Source: Lysobacterales bacterium
GTDB taxonomy: Bacteria > Pseudomonadota > Gammaproteobacteria > Xanthomonadales > Xanthomonadaceae
Assembly (NCBI GenBank): GCA_016718605.1
Contig: JADKCY010000002.1
Location: 1,364,001 to 1,428,000, forward strand
Length of the DNA stretch: 64,000 nt
Reading direction: 5' to 3'
Part shown: positions 9,867 through 21,709 of the stretch, piece by piece
How positions within the stretch are numbered: position 1 is the first letter of the stretch
Layout: each line of letters starts with the position of its first letter
The notes under the pieces: generated by a model
Databases searched by the model: none
Told to the model about the DNA's origin: nothing
What the model saw: the letters and a program-made list of their open reading frames with translations, nothing else
Position numbers and translations under genes: made by a program

Positions 9867-10929
9867 ATGAATCCGTTCTGGCACGAAGACTGGCTGCAGC
9901 TCCGCGCGCGCTGGCGACAGTGGCGCGCGCTACCTGAGCAGTCGCTCTGGATGGCGAGTGTGCTGTTGATGCTGGGCGGCTTGCTGTGGTGGGCAGTGCT
10001 GCCGGTGCTGCGCTCACCGCCGGAGGCGGTTCGTGCGTTCTGGCAGGCCAACCCGCGACTGGTCGTCGCGCTCTGGACGGTGGTCAGCGGTCAGCAGTTG
10101 TGGCGTGTGCGTCGGCACATCGGTGTGCGTGCCGCTCAAGGCTGGATGGCGAGTTGGCCGGGGGTTGCACACGCCGAACGTAGGTATGCGCGCGCACAGT
10201 TGCTCGGGCGTGCGATCGTGTTGGCGGCGCTGCCCGCCACCTTGATGCTGCGCGACGCGCCGCAGCTTGGCTGGCTTTGGATTGCGATTTGCGCACCCGC
10301 ACTCTGGGCCCTGCTGCTCCCGCTGACAGACACTGCTTCACAGACGTTGACCCACCGTCGTCGCCCGCCAGTGCCGCGTCCTCGCGTGCGCAGCGACCGG
10401 CGCGTTTTCCGACTGGCAACGCGCGGCAGCGCACAAGACCGCACGCATGCAAGCACTGTTGGCCTTGCCTGCCCTGCTGCTGACCCCGGCGGGCATGTCC
10501 GGGCTGGCCTTGATCGTCAGCCTGATCGCCCTGTTCGTCCTCAGTCGTGCACTGCACACCCAGCAGGTGGCGCTCGCGGTCCTGCCGCGTGCGCAGCAGT
10601 GGCTGGATAGTCAACCGCGCTATGCGGCAATGCGCCGCGAGTTGCTGCGCTATCCGCTGTGGCAGGGCACCCGCACGATAGTCGTCTTCGTCTCCGCTCT
10701 ATGGTTGGCCGGATTGCGCGGCGAAGTCAGCCTGCTGGTTGGGATCACCTTGCTTGGCTGGTTGCTGCTGCACGCGCTAATCCACTACCGCTGGCGCACA
10801 GAACCCCGACGGGTCGGCATCAGCCTGAGCGTGCATCTGGTCAGTTGGGTGCTCGTTTCGCAGGTGTTTTCGCCTGCGCTGATTCCGCTGGCGTTGCTGC
10901 AGATGATTCACCAATGGAGAGCCCGATGA
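9867..10929 (+). pseudogene. ABC transporter permease, frameshifted
   Basis: The 5' part (from the ATG at 9867) encodes a hydrophobic protein with segments such as SLWMASVLLMLGGLLWWAVL and WLWIAICAPALWALLLPL. Past about 10,350 the protein-like sequence switches frame and continues as GAFSDWQRAAAHKTARMQAL and further membrane segments to a stop at 10929. The net shift is equivalent to one extra base somewhere in 10,350-10,395; I cannot place it more exactly. The total of about 353 residues with several membrane spans, and a 4-nt overlap (ATGA) with an ABC ATPase, identify it as the membrane partner of that ATPase. Substrate unknown. The shift may be a sequencing error, since other single-base shifts occur nearby. 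Confidence 0.7.
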
Positions 10930-11657
10930 GCCATCCACGCCTGCAGATTCAGGATCTGCGACTCCGCTATGGATCCAGACAGGTCCTGCACGATCTGCAC
11001 TGGGAGATCGCGGCCGCGCAACTGATCGCCCTGATCGGTCCGAACGGCAGCGGCAAGACCTCCCTGCTGCGCAGCGTGGCGGGCAGTCTGCCAGTGCAGC
11101 ACGGCAGCATTCTGATCGATGGTCACGCAGCCGGTAGCGAGTCCGCACGGCATGCCTTGGGATACGCGGTCAGTGTCGAGGTCCTGCCCGCCGAACTCAG
11201 CCTGAGCGATTGCATTCAATTGTTGGCACAAGTGCGCGGTGTGGCGGGTCTGGATGCACCAACGCAGGCACTGGCGGATCGCTTTGGTTTGGCGAATTGG
11301 TGGCATACCCCGGTGGAAGCCTGCTCGCTCGGTACGCGGCAGAAACTCTCAGTGCTGCTCGCCCTACTCGGCGCACCGCGCCTGATCGTGCTGGACGAAA
11401 GCCTCAACGGCCTCGACCCGGCCAGCGCGCGCCATCTCAAGCGCCACCTGCGTGAACGTGTCGACAGTGACGGCAGCAGCGTCATCCTCGCCACTCACGG
11501 ACTCAGCGCCACCGAACACGACGTCGACCGCGTCGCCCTGCTACTCGACGGTCAGATCGCCCACCAATGGATGCAGTCCGAACTGTGCAGCGCCCGCGAA
11601 AGAGGCGAATCGCTAGAGGATCTGGTGGCGGATCGGATGGAGCGCGATATCGTGTAA
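10926..11657 (+). CDS. ABC transporter ATP-binding protein
   Basis: 243 codons starting at the ATG that overlaps the permease stop. Walker A is GPNGSGKTSL, Walker B is LIVLDES followed by the D-loop LNGLDP, and the switch histidine is in LATHG. The signature motif is degenerate (SLGTRQKLSV in place of LSGGQ), as in several ABC-2 type and bacteriocin-export ATPases. It is expected to power the upstream membrane protein in an export-type two-gene transporter. Reading further upstream in the same frame is possible but would run through the permease gene, so the short start was chosen. Confidence 0.85.
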   Translation: MSHPRLQIQDLRLRYGSRQVLHDLHWEIAAAQLIALIGPNGSGKTSLLRSVAGSLPVQHGSILIDGHAAGSESARHALGYAVSVEVLPAELSLSDCIQLLAQVRGVAGLDAPTQALADRFGLANWWHTPVEACSLGTRQKLSVLLALLGAPRLIVLDESLNGLDPASARHLKRHLRERVDSDGSSVILATHGLSATEHDVDRVALLLDGQIAHQWMQSELCSARERGESLEDLVADRMERDIV

Positions 11658-11692
11658 CCACCGATCGAGACGCGCCAACACCGGTTACTCTG

Positions 11693-12088
11693 ATGGCGTC
11701 ATCGCTCAAGCGTTTGTGGTTTCCGATGCGATCATGCGTCATACCGGTTCTTCTGGTCGCAATGGCAGCTACACCGCTTGCTGTCGCCGCAGAGACGACG
11801 ATCTGCAGTCAACCATCTCTTCTGTGTGCGAAGCAATGGCGCGCTCTGCTCCGAGAAATCGACAACCGTTGCGTTGCAGAGACCATTCATTTTCGTGTCG
11901 AAGGCGATGCGGACAAGCCTCATCTCTCTGCACTGGTAGATGACCCGGATGCGGCCATTCACGATCTGGCGGAATGCCTGGCCACGCATTGGCAAGATCT
12001 TCCGGCGCTCGTGGCGCAGGTCGAACAGCAAGTCACCATGGCCACGTTGCAAGTGAAGACTGGCAACTGCTCAGGGTCCTCCGATTGA
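11693..12088 (+). CDS. Small secreted protein of unknown function
   Basis: 131 codons from the ATG at 11693; a second ATG at 11726 gives a cleaner signal peptide (MRSCVIPVLLVAMAATPLAVAAE). The mature part is about 95 residues with four cysteines (TICSQPSLLCAKQW, NRCVAET, AECLATH), suggesting disulfides in the periplasm. I recognise no family. It follows the ABC ATPase by 35 nt on the same strand and could be co-transcribed with the transporter. No strong ribosome-binding site distinguishes the two starts. Confidence 0.5.
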   Translation: MASSLKRLWFPMRSCVIPVLLVAMAATPLAVAAETTICSQPSLLCAKQWRALLREIDNRCVAETIHFRVEGDADKPHLSALVDDPDAAIHDLAECLATHWQDLPALVAQVEQQVTMATLQVKTGNCSGSSD

Positions 12089-12353
12089 CTGTTCTGCACC
12101 ATTGCAAACAACCCATCCACACGCCCGACCATTTCACTCCGATGCCGTTGGCGCAACGAGGCAAGTTGCAAGCGCCGATCAAGGACGGCCTTGTTCCGCG
12201 CATGGTTGCAACTATCCGCAGCCTAGGCCCGCAACAGGCAACGCTCCCGATACGGGGTACGTGTTCATTGGCGCTCGCTCGTCCGAGACGGATTGGGCTC
12301 TCGATGCAGCAAGCAAAGCACCCCACATGCCAATCCTTCGCGGTCACTCGCGC

Positions 12354-12387
12354 TCGGATGGCGCGATCTCTCGGATGGCGCGATCTC
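12354..12387. repeat. 17-bp tandem duplication in a gene-free stretch
   Basis: TCGGATGGCGCGATCTC occurs twice head to tail. The surrounding 12,089-12,581 stretch has no reading frame that looks like a protein on either strand; it separates the small secreted protein from the nuclease gene, which is on the opposite strand. Confidence 0.8.
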
Positions 12388-12581
12388 GTCGAGTCACTTT
12401 CGTGCTTTGCGCAAGCTGCCGCCGGTCAAGCTGTCATCGACCCATTTGACCAGACGCGGTCGGCCCGCACGCTGAGACTACCGGTGGAATCCCCAACTGC
12501 AACGGACGTGATGCGCCGTGCCCACACACTGTCGGACAGGGCACCGAAGACTGACCTCGGCACCCTGCCCCACGAAAAGGA

Positions 12582-15500
12582 TCAGGCACCGCGCCACCGC
12601 AACACTCCGCCACCGATTGCGCCTAGCAACAACACCAGCAACGCGGCCCCCAGCGGCCCGCCCAGCGGGATTTGTACCTGCAGGCCCAGCACCACCAGTT
12701 GCACCGTTGTCAGGTCGTTGCTGCTGACCGGGTCACCGGTCAAGGCACTTGCCGTCGCCTGAATGGGTGCCCCGACGACGGCCAACGCACTCACCGTGAG
12801 CTCGACGACCCGATTGGTACCCGGCGCGGTCGCACCACTCCACAGGCAGTTCACCACCGTGGTGACACCGACAGTTGGAGTGCAACTGCCACCGCCAGGC
12901 AAGGTCGCGCCAATGAACTGCAGGCCAGCAGGCAACACCACGACCAATCGAGACTCCTGTGCGTCACTGGGTCCCAGATTCTGCAGGATGGCGGTGACGG
13001 TGGCCGTGCCTCCCTGCGTAACCGTTGTCGGCGCCAGACTCAAGCTTGCGGCCAGGTTGGCCTCCGCGATGATGTCGAAGGGGGTACTTGCGGCGTTGTT
13101 GACCAGATTGGGATCGGTATTGGCCGTGGTTGCCGTCGCATTGAGGTTTAACATGCTCGCGCCCGGCGCCGCGGCGGAAACCGCCAGTACGACGGTCGCG
13201 GCTCGCGCGTTGGCCGCGCCGACATCGACGGTGCCGGAGAATGCACAATCCGCTGCCGCGCCGTTGAGTACGCAACTGCCGCCGCCAGCCACCGCGCCGG
13301 AATCGAAGTTGGTGCCGGCCGGCAGTGTCACGCTGACCAGCACGCCACTGGCGGGGATGGGACCCGTGTTACTCACCGTTGCGACAACGCTCAGCGGGGT
13401 ACCGGCGACCACAGGGTTCGGCGTGGCACCAAGGCTCAGCGCAATGTCGGTTGCACTGTCGACGCCGGTCGTCTCGGTATCGGTGTTGTTGCCACTGGCT
13501 GGATCTGGCGTCACCGCGCTGACGGTGGCGGTGGCCGATAGCACCGTACCACCCGCTACTCCCCCATCAACAGCCACATTCACCGTGAAGGAGGCGCTGT
13601 CGCCAGCACCAAAGCTCGCCAATGTGCAAGTCACAATCCCGTTGGAACCGACCGCCGGAGACGTGCACGTCCACCCTCCCGGTGCCGACAGCGCGGCGAA
13701 CGCGGTGCCCGCTGGCAGCGGCAGACTGAGACTGACATTGCTGGCGACGCTCGGGCCCGCATTGACCACGTTCAGGGCGTAGGCATAGCCCGTGCCGGCA
13801 TTGACCGGGTCGTCGGTGTCATTGAGGGTCACTGACAGATCCGCCGCGACACCGACGGTCGTAGTTTCGGTGTCGCTGTTGTTGGCGCTATTCGAGTCAG
13901 GCGTCAGGCTGGTCAGGGTCGCGGTGGCACTCAGGCTGCCTGCGGGCAGACTGGCATCGACGTCGACCCCCAATGCAAACACGTGCGCATCGCCCACAAA
14001 CAGGGTGTTCGCCGTGCACACCACGTCGCCGTGAGCACCCACTGCGGGCGTTGAGCAGATCCACGCGCTTGCTGCCGACAGCGATACAAAGGTTGTCCCA
14101 ATCGGCAACGTCGCGGTCAGACTGGCATTGGCAACGTCACTGGGTCCCGCCTGGTTCACTTCGATCTGGTAGCCGAAGCTCGTCCCGGCGTCGATAGGGT
14201 CGATACTGTCACTCAGTACGACCGACAAGTCAGCCAAGGTTTCGATCAAGGTGTTCGCGGTGGCACTGTTGTTGCTCGCGTCGGATTCGGTACTGATCGT
14301 GCTGATGGTCGCTGTGGAGGTGAGCAGACTGCCCGCCGCGTTTCCACTACCCACGCCAACTTGCAGGCTGAACGCGTCATTGGCACCGGCAGCCAGGATC
14401 GAGATGTTGCAGCTGACTGGCCCACTGGCCCCCACGGCGGGGGTCGTGCAAGACCAACCGGCTGGCGCGAGAAGCGACTGAAACGTCATTCCCAAAGGCA
14501 GCGGGATGCTCCAGCTCACCGTACTCGCGGCAGCGCTGGACACATTGGCCGCGGTGACGCTGTAGTTCAGGCCGAGCCCCGCGGTCGCTGGGTCTGGTGA
14601 GTCACTCAAGGTGATGGCCACATCGGTGGCGTGCAACGATGACGGCGTCAGGTACAGGACGAGCGGGTCGTGATCCGACAGGCGCAACGCGTTTGCACTG
14701 CCGCGCTCCACATCCGGAAAATCGGCATTGAGGCGCGCACGTTCCACACGTCGTGCAAGGGTGCTACCAATCACCGACGCACTGATCAGCGCATGATCCA
14801 GCGCTTGGGCATTGCCATCGAACAAATACGAATATCGTTGGGCGGCAGGCTCCAGCAGGGTCATCAGCGTGAGTGCAGGGTTCGCCAGTGCGACTCCGTC
14901 ACCAGGGACCGCGGTCTGGTTATCTGGAACACCTGCGCCTCGCAGTGTGCCAAGCACATCCACCAGTCCATCGTTGAACTCGAATCCGTTGAAATCGCCG
15001 ATCAGAACGATGTTCTCGGTGGGTTGGGCGCTCTGCCGGGACTGCACAAGGTTGGCGATATCGACGGCCTGCGCCAGACGCTTGGCACGCACACGTTCCC
15101 CGGTGGTCGCCCATCCATTGCTGCCAGTCGCCACGCCCGCGATGTCGTTGAGTGAACGCAGATGATTGACGATGACCGTCACCGGCCAACTTTGTCCGGT
15201 TCCGTTGTTGATGACCGCATCTAGGCGCAGCGGTGGTCGGTCGTGCAACAACTCATTACTGGCGTCTGGATTGCTGAACAGAGCGGCCGCGTTTTCCTGG
15301 ACCACGGCATTGACCGATACCCGCGCGATGCCGGGTGCGACGGGCGTGCTCTTGACCAGGAAGCCAACATCAATGCCGCCAACGTCATTGCCCGCCACGA
15401 GATAGGCCTGATACAGGGGGTCCGGCTCGCCCGCCGCCAATGCATCCGTGCTGATCTGGTTTGCCAAATCGATCAGTGCGGCAAGGTGCTCGACTTCCAC

Positions 15501-17523
15501 CACACCAACGATGTCCGGTGTGCCCAGGTACTGACGGATACCTGCGGAAGCTTTGCTCAGTCGTCGTTGGTACGCCACGCTGGTCAAAACAGGGTCGCTG
15601 ATGACGGGATCGTCGGTGGTGTCGTAGAACCGTTGCAGGTTGTAGCTGGCGATGGTCACTTCGCCCGTTGCCGGGGCGGTGACCGCCGTTGGGTCGGTGT
15701 TGCCACTCACGGCTATCGACCCTTCCGGCAGCACGGTGTAACGACGGGAGCTGTAGTCCAGCGGACCCGTCAGGCCGGTGACGATTTGCCCTGCCCTCAC
15801 GTTGATCGCGATGGTGCCGATCAAACTGTCGCTGTCGACGCGAATGACTTCCGGGTTACTGTCAAAGCGCGGAATGGGCGGAATGCTGCCGCTCGGCGCC
15901 GGATCGGGTTCTTGGATCCCCGCCTCGCGAAACGCCCGCGCGTTGCCCGTGACCACGCCCTGAAACACACCATTGCTTGTCGCGGTGGCATTCGCCTCGT
16001 TGACGTTTCCGGTCGTCGGGGCGCTCACGGTGAAGCTCGCCAGATTGACACGCATCCCCTCCAGACGCTCCAACTGGTCATGACCACCCGAGGGACTGGG
16101 GAAACTAGCGCTGAGTGATACAGCCGCCGGCAAAGGATTGCCAGCGGAGAGAAGAACCGTCGTGGGTGAGATCAACTCAGTCAGCGGCGGCTGCAGGGGA
16201 TCTTGAGTCGGAACGAACTCCGCAACGGTCGCACTCACCTGCACCAGATTGCCTACTGCAGCGGCGGCGGGCGGTGCCGAGCTGGTAAAGACCAGGATGC
16301 CTTCTGACGTCGCCGGGTCGGCATCCACCTCCGCATCAGGTGTTTGAATGAAGAATCCGTTGCTGCGCAGGCCGGTGACGATGCCACTCGTTGTGACGGT
16401 AGCACCCACAATGGGCGAACTGGCGCCCGGACCCTGAATGTCGTGAATCGGCGTCAGTGCCACATCGTCATTCTGGATGGTTCCCTGTCCCTGACCATCT
16501 GAGACAGTCGCGCCAACCACATTGATGACGTTGACCAAGAAGGTCTCATTGGCCTCGACGGTGGCATCGCCATTGACCTGCACTGAATAGGCGTAGGTGA
16601 CGCTGCCGGCGGGGATTACCTGCCCGGTGAGACTGCTGGCGACATAGTCACTGCCCGCCGTGGCGGTACCATCGGCAGACGCGATGTCGAACGTCACACC
16701 GCCGGGGCCAGCGGGTGCACTCAAGGACACGGTGAAGTTCAGAACCGTGGTGCCGGAGTTCCCCTCAGCCTGCGATACATCGTTGATCGAGAGACTCGCG
16801 CCTGACGAGCCCGTCTGAGGGGTCAGCGAGAAATCATCTATCGCAAGACCATCGTCGGTGCCTGAGGCATTCAGATCGTTCCATCGAATCCAGAAGGTGG
16901 CACCGTTAGCAATCGCCAGACTTGGGATGCTGCCGCTGATCGCAACCCGGTTGGCCGCGCTATTGCCATCCAACGCGCTGGCGGTGCCCGCCGTCTTGAT
17001 CGGGTTTTGTGAAGTCCAACGCGTCTGTCGCCGTCCATGTGCCGGTGACCAGATCCGTGGCCGTCAAACTGTATTCGAAGTCCAGACGGTCATCACGCGC
17101 GGCGACGGTGTTGCCGATGCGCCACTGTTCGCCGCTATAGGCGATGTCCAGGTAGGTGATGGTGGTGCCAGTAACGTTGGTGAAACAAGCACCCATTTTT
17201 GCGATCAATGTGCCACTTTGCAGCGAACCTAGCGCACGGTCGGTGCTGGCTGCCGCGCCATAGCTGAACGTATCACCGGTATTGCTGGCACCAGTGTCCA
17301 CCGCATATTGCTCGTTGTCGCGCGCCCCACCGCCAGTCTCCGTCATGAACCAGCCGGTGAGAGTGAGGTTGTTGGTCGTCGAGCCTGCCGTGTTCGACAG
17401 CGTGTCGAAGCTCTGCGTGGTGGCACTGCCCGTCGTGGTCAAACTCACACACTGGGCCCACGCGGCCTCTGGCAGCAGGACGGCGAACAGGATCGCGACG
17501 AAGCGGAGCGGCGTAGGACGCAT
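12582..17523 (-). pseudogene. ExeM/NucH-type extracellular endonuclease with DUF11 repeats, frameshifted once
   Basis: About 1646 residues after correcting one frameshift. The first part (from the ATG at 17523) has a signal peptide ending LPEAAWAQ. At 17005-17008 the plus strand reads TTTT; with three Ts the frame continues FTNPIKTAG... into the long downstream ORF. Order of domains: N-terminal beta-rich region; Calx-beta-like segment (about 240-350); OB-fold-like segment; endonuclease/exonuclease/phosphatase domain (about 620-955) with VGVVEVEHLA, VIVNHLRSLND, IVLIGDFNGFE, ALDHALIS and LSDHDPLVLY; five DUF11 repeats; and a C-terminal IPLGGPLGAALLVLLLGAIG helix followed by Arg, resembling an IPTL-CTERM sorting tail. 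The expected role is a cell-surface or secreted DNase. The shift may be a sequencing error. Confidence 0.85.
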
Positions 17524-18206
17524 AAGGGATCGCCATCAAAAAGCACCAAGTAAGCACATAGCGTATCGGAAGTGCAGGCAGGCATTGCAGTCCAGCGGAT
17601 GCCACGGCTTCGGTGCCAGCCGAGAGGTCGGTGTTTGCATTCCATGACGATGACCGGAACGAGGCCGCAGAGACGTTTGCGCCGGTGTTGTGAGTGGTCG
17701 TCAGACGGGTCTTCGATATGCTTGCCGACACGTCGCATCAAACTGTGGCGCTGGCAACGTGCCTTGGTCCACTGGTGTCCACGGCAGCCACAGAGAGCGC
17801 CACTCGAGCCGGTGAGATATCCGAGAAAATGCGAACGCCTGAGCGACCGTGTCGCGAATCGAACGCCGCACGGTCGTGCGTAGCCGGTAGCCCGGATGGC
17901 CCGTCAGCATGGGTGCTGCGCAGTGGTGTGACTTGCACCAGGTAAGCGACCACCACTGCAGTGAATTCGCATGCGGTTGCGGATGTCTGGAAGCAAGCGC
18001 AAGCGATACCTTTCAACGATGCTCTAACCCATCGATGCGGTCGCCAACGAAAACGAACGTGACTCGTCGTGTATGGGCAGACCGCCCCTCTTGCATGCGA
18101 TCCTGGTCGAACGAAGAATCGCCGCAATCGCGACCCTTTGGCAGGCTGAAGAACGCCGCGATCACTAGTAGCGGTGCTGCCAAGCGGGTTATTACACGCG
18201 TCGAGA
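17524..18206. other. Gene-free stretch upstream of the nuclease gene
   Basis: Several open frames exist on both strands, but their translations are rich in Arg, His and Cys, with no start context or recognisable family. I see no gene, RNA or repeat here. It presumably contains the nuclease promoter at its left end. Confidence 0.5.
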
Positions 18207-18719
18207 TCACCGCAACGGACACACCATCAGGACATCACGCTGCGGGTCTTCGCCAAGTTGAAACACATGCTCACTCACGGCCACGAAGCCGAACTTGCGA
18301 TAGAAAGCACTGGCACGCGCATTGTGCTCCCAGACGCCAAGCCATGCGTACTGGAAACCACGTTGGCGTATCGCATCCAGACCCGCGTGCATCAACGTCT
18401 GTGCGATACCTTTTCCATGCCATGCCTTCACCACATAAAGACGCTGGATTTCTGCCGCCGATGGCGGCATGCACGGCGGCGGTTTCTGCCAACGTAGCTG
18501 TGCAAATCCAATCAGCCCCGCTTCGTGCTCACACAGCAAGGTCAATCCATCGGGGCGTGCAATCTCCTCAGCTTGCCGATCCGGGCGATAACTTTCACGG
18601 CAATGCGCGTCCATATCCGCGTCGCGATTGGCAAGTCCGAACGTGTCGCGAAAGGTGACTTCGGCCAAATGCGCAAGCGCCGGTGCATCACCCTGGCAGG
18701 CCAATCGAAGGCGAGTCAT
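18207..18719 (-). CDS. GNAT-family N-acetyltransferase
   Basis: 170 codons. The GNAT fold is recognisable: the beta-4 strand and acetyl-CoA pyrophosphate loop IQRLYVVKAWHGKGIAQTLM (about residues 90-110, matching R/Q-x-x-G-x-G/A with GKGIA), followed by a C-terminal segment YAWLGVWEHNARASAFYRKF, typical for aliphatic amine or amino-acid acetyltransferases. The acceptor substrate cannot be inferred. It lies 36 nt downstream of rodA on the same strand and may be the last gene of that transcript. Confidence 0.88.
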   Translation of the reverse strand: MTRLRLACQGDAPALAHLAEVTFRDTFGLANRDADMDAHCRESYRPDRQAEEIARPDGLTLLCEHEAGLIGFAQLRWQKPPPCMPPSAAEIQRLYVVKAWHGKGIAQTLMHAGLDAIRQRGFQYAWLGVWEHNARASAFYRKFGFVAVSEHVFQLGEDPQRDVLMVCPLR

Positions 18720-18755
18720 TGCGCATTCCTGCTAGCGCCGGACGGTATCGGCAAC

Positions 18756-19860
18756 CTACTCACCCATGAACCGTCGATGCGAGTGAATCGACATCAGTAC
18801 ACCGAAGCTGGCCAACAGCGAGACCGCTGAGGTACCGCCGTAACTCATCAAGGGCATCGGCACACCGACCACCGGCAGCATGCCAGCCACCATGCCGCCA
18901 TTGATAAGCACGAACACGAAAAATGTCAGCGCAAGGGAACCGCCGAGGATGCGCGAGAAGGTGTCGCGAGCTTGGGCGACGATCCACAGACTGCGGCCGA
19001 TGATGAACAGGTAGAGACACAACATCGCGACGACGCCGATCCAGCCAAACTCTTCCGCGAACACCGAAAAAATGAAATCCGTGGTGTGCTCGGGAAGAAA
19101 GTCGAGACGCGACTGGGTGCCCTGGCCCCAACCCTTGCCAAACAGACCGCCCGAGCCGACCGCGATCTTGGATTGGATAATATTCCAGCCGACCCCCAGA
19201 GGATCGGCTTCGGGATTGAGAAAGGTCAGGAATCGGTTGCGGTGATATTCGCGCAAGAACGGCAGGCGAGGGGTGCTGCCAGCAGGCCGTGCCGCCCAGA
19301 CCGATGATCCAGCGCCATTGGATGCCTGCAAAGAACACCACGAATACGCCACTGGCGGCCACTACCAGCGCGGTACCTAGATCCGGCTGGATGGCAATCA
19401 ACGCCGTCGGAACGCCGATGATCAAAGCGCTCACTGTCAAGGCGCCAAAGCGCGGAGGAAGCACCTGACTGTGCAACCACGAAGCCACCAGCAACGGCAC
19501 GGCCAGTTTCAGCAGCTCGGCAGGCTGCAGATAGAACACGCCAAGGTTCAGCCATGAGCGCGCTGCGACCCGTCCCTAGAACGGGCACGAGCCACAACAG
19601 CAGAATGCTGCCAACGAAAACCATGGCGCCCACAGGCGCAACTCTTGCGGTGGAATACGCGAGATCACCCACAGCACGGCAAAGCCGAAACCGAAGCGCA
19701 TCATCTGCGCGCGCAGCAAGCCCGGATCGCCAGCGGCGGCGCTGTGCAGAGTCAACAGTCCTACGCCCGCCAATAGCACTAGCGCCACCAACAAGGGGAG
19801 GTCAACGCGCGGCGTCAGCAGGCGCGGTATCCAGCGTCGCGCTTGCACCAACATGGTCAT
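18756..19860 (-). pseudogene. rodA: Rod-shape peptidoglycan polymerase RodA, four frameshifts
   Basis: RodA (SEDS glycosyltransferase, normally about 370 residues with 10 membrane helices) is readable only by switching frame four times. Fragments in order: N-terminus to ELRLWAPWF, then VGSILLLWLVPVLG, then SWLNLGVFYLQPAELLKLAV through WRWIIGLGGTA, then LLAAPLA, then LPFLREYHRNRFLTFLNPE to LMSYGGTSAVSLLASFGVLM. Likely sites (plus strand): a missing A in AAAA at 19617-19620, an extra C in 19569-19576, a missing G at 19285-19286 and a missing G at 19265-19266. Correcting them gives 368 residues with all SEDS hallmarks. The start at 19860 overlaps the mrdA stop by 4 nt. All four sites are in short homopolymers, which favours consensus error over true decay. 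Confidence 0.88.
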
Positions 19861-21709
19861 GGCGTACGACGCTCCAGCCAAGCATCCAGAATGCGTCGCG
19901 CCACCGGCGCCGCGGCACGCGCACCTGATCCACCACCCTCCACCACCAGTGCCAGCGCGATCTGCGGCGACTCGGCCGGCGCAAACGCGATAAACAGCGC
20001 TTGGTTACGTTGGTTTTGCGACAAGGTACTTTGATCTCTCGCCTCGTCGCCAACACGGCTGACGCGCTGCGCGGTGCCGGTCTTCCCAGCGATCAGGTAG
20101 TTCGCCCCGACGCCCATCTCGTGGGCTGACCCGGTCGGACCGTGGACCGCTGCAATCATGCCGTCGATGACCGCCTGCAAATGCTGCGGATCACGCACGA
20201 CTGGTGCTTCCAGTGCTGCTGGCGGCACATCCAGAATGGGCGCATCGAAGCCCGACTGGGTTTGCCGCAGCAAATGCAGCGGATGGCGCACGCCACCGGC
20301 CGCCAACGTCGCGGTCGCTTGCGCCAACTGCAGTGGTGTGGCGACCCAAAACCCTGGCCAATGCCAGCAATCACCGTTTCACCGGGATACCAGGCTTGAT
20401 TGCGCGTTGCCCGCTTCCAAGCTTGGGTCGGTCGAATGCCGACCGCCTCACCAATCAGATCAATACCGGTCGGTTCGCCAAAACCAAAGCGCTGCAGATA
20501 GCCGCTCATGCGATCGATGCCGAGATCCATCGCCAGCGTGTAGAAATAGGTGTTGACTGACTGCGCCAGCGCCTCGCGCAAATTGACGGTGCCGTGGCCA
20601 CCCCGCTTCCAGTCGCGGTATTCGCGTTCCTGGCCTGGCAACCGATAGGCTCCGCTGGAGAAAACCGTGTCCTGCGGAGTGCGCAGTCCCAGCGCCAAGC
20701 CTGCCAATCCAACGAAGGGTTTGAGCGTTGATCCCGGCTCGTAGCCACCGAGCAGCACGCGATTGAACAGCGGGCGACCCGCTGCTGTCAGCAGATCGGC
20801 ATAGGCTTGGCGACCGATGCCGTTGACGAACGGGTTGGGATCGTAACTCGGCAAACTGACCATGCCGAGCACTTCGCCGGTGCTCGGCTGAACCGCTACC
20901 GCCGCCCCAAATTGCCCAGCGAAAGCCTCCACCATCGCCTGCTGCAGGTCGATATCGATGCTCAGGTAAAGATGTTCGCCGGATACCGCCAGATCACGAT
21001 CGACGACACGTAAGACGCGGCCCTCGGCATTGACCTCGACGCGTTCACTGCCAACGTGTCCATGCAGTCGTTTTTCGTGAAAACGCTCGATGCCGGACTT
21101 GCCCACATGCGTCGCGCCGCGATAGGCCGCTGCGTCGAGCCGCTCCAGATCAGCCTCATCAATGCGACCGACATAGCCCACCACATGTGCAAGCAGATCG
21201 CCGTAGGGGTAGCGGCGAGTGAGGTAGGGCACCACATCCATGCCCGGAAACAGGTGTCGCCGCACGGCAAACGCGGCGACTTCCGATTCGCTCAAGCGAA
21301 ACTTCAAAGGCAAGGATTGAAAACGATGAGACACCTTGCGCTGGCTCTGAAAACGCGCCATTTCGTCCTCGTCGAGCGGCAAGAACTCGCGCAGCCGTTC
21401 GATCGCAGCATCGACATCGCCGATGGCTTCGGGCACCAACTCCAGGCGATAGGCCGGCACATTGTCGGCCAGCAGACGACCCCGCCGATCAAAGATCAAG
21501 CCGCGTGCCGGCACAATGGGCAAGGTACGAATTCGATTGCTGTCGGCGCGCGTGACGTACTCGGCGTGCTGCACGATCTGCAACCACGCAAATCGCCCAG
21601 CAAGTGCCACGATCGCCAGCGCCACCGCGGTGAACGCCACGAGCGCACGAAACCGGAAGCGCTGAGCGTCCTGCACGGCGTTTCGAAGTCGGACGCGTTG
21701 GGTCTTCAC
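19857..21709 (-). pseudogene. mrdA: Penicillin-binding protein 2 (elongasome transpeptidase), one frameshift
   Basis: Start chosen at the GTG at 21709, which overlaps the mreD stop (GTGA); the frame stays open further upstream but lies inside mreD. One N-terminal membrane helix (FRALVAFTAVALAIVALAG), a PBP dimer domain, then the transpeptidase domain with active-site serine in GSTLKPF, the SxN motif in SVNTYF and KTG in AGKTGTAQR. After GIAGIGQGF the frame breaks at AAAA, 20348-20351 on the plus strand; one more A restores WVATPLQLAQA and the rest of the domain to the stop at 19857. PBP2 cross-links new peptidoglycan together with RodA during lateral wall growth. Confidence 0.9.

Noticed and set aside
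10659..10925. An upstream extension of the ABC ATPase
   Set aside because: It runs through the permease frame; the ATG at 10926 has the typical 4-nt overlap and begins just before the conserved domain.
17738..18127. A 129-codon minus-strand frame in the stretch upstream of the nuclease
   Set aside because: No family, odd composition, no ribosome-binding site.
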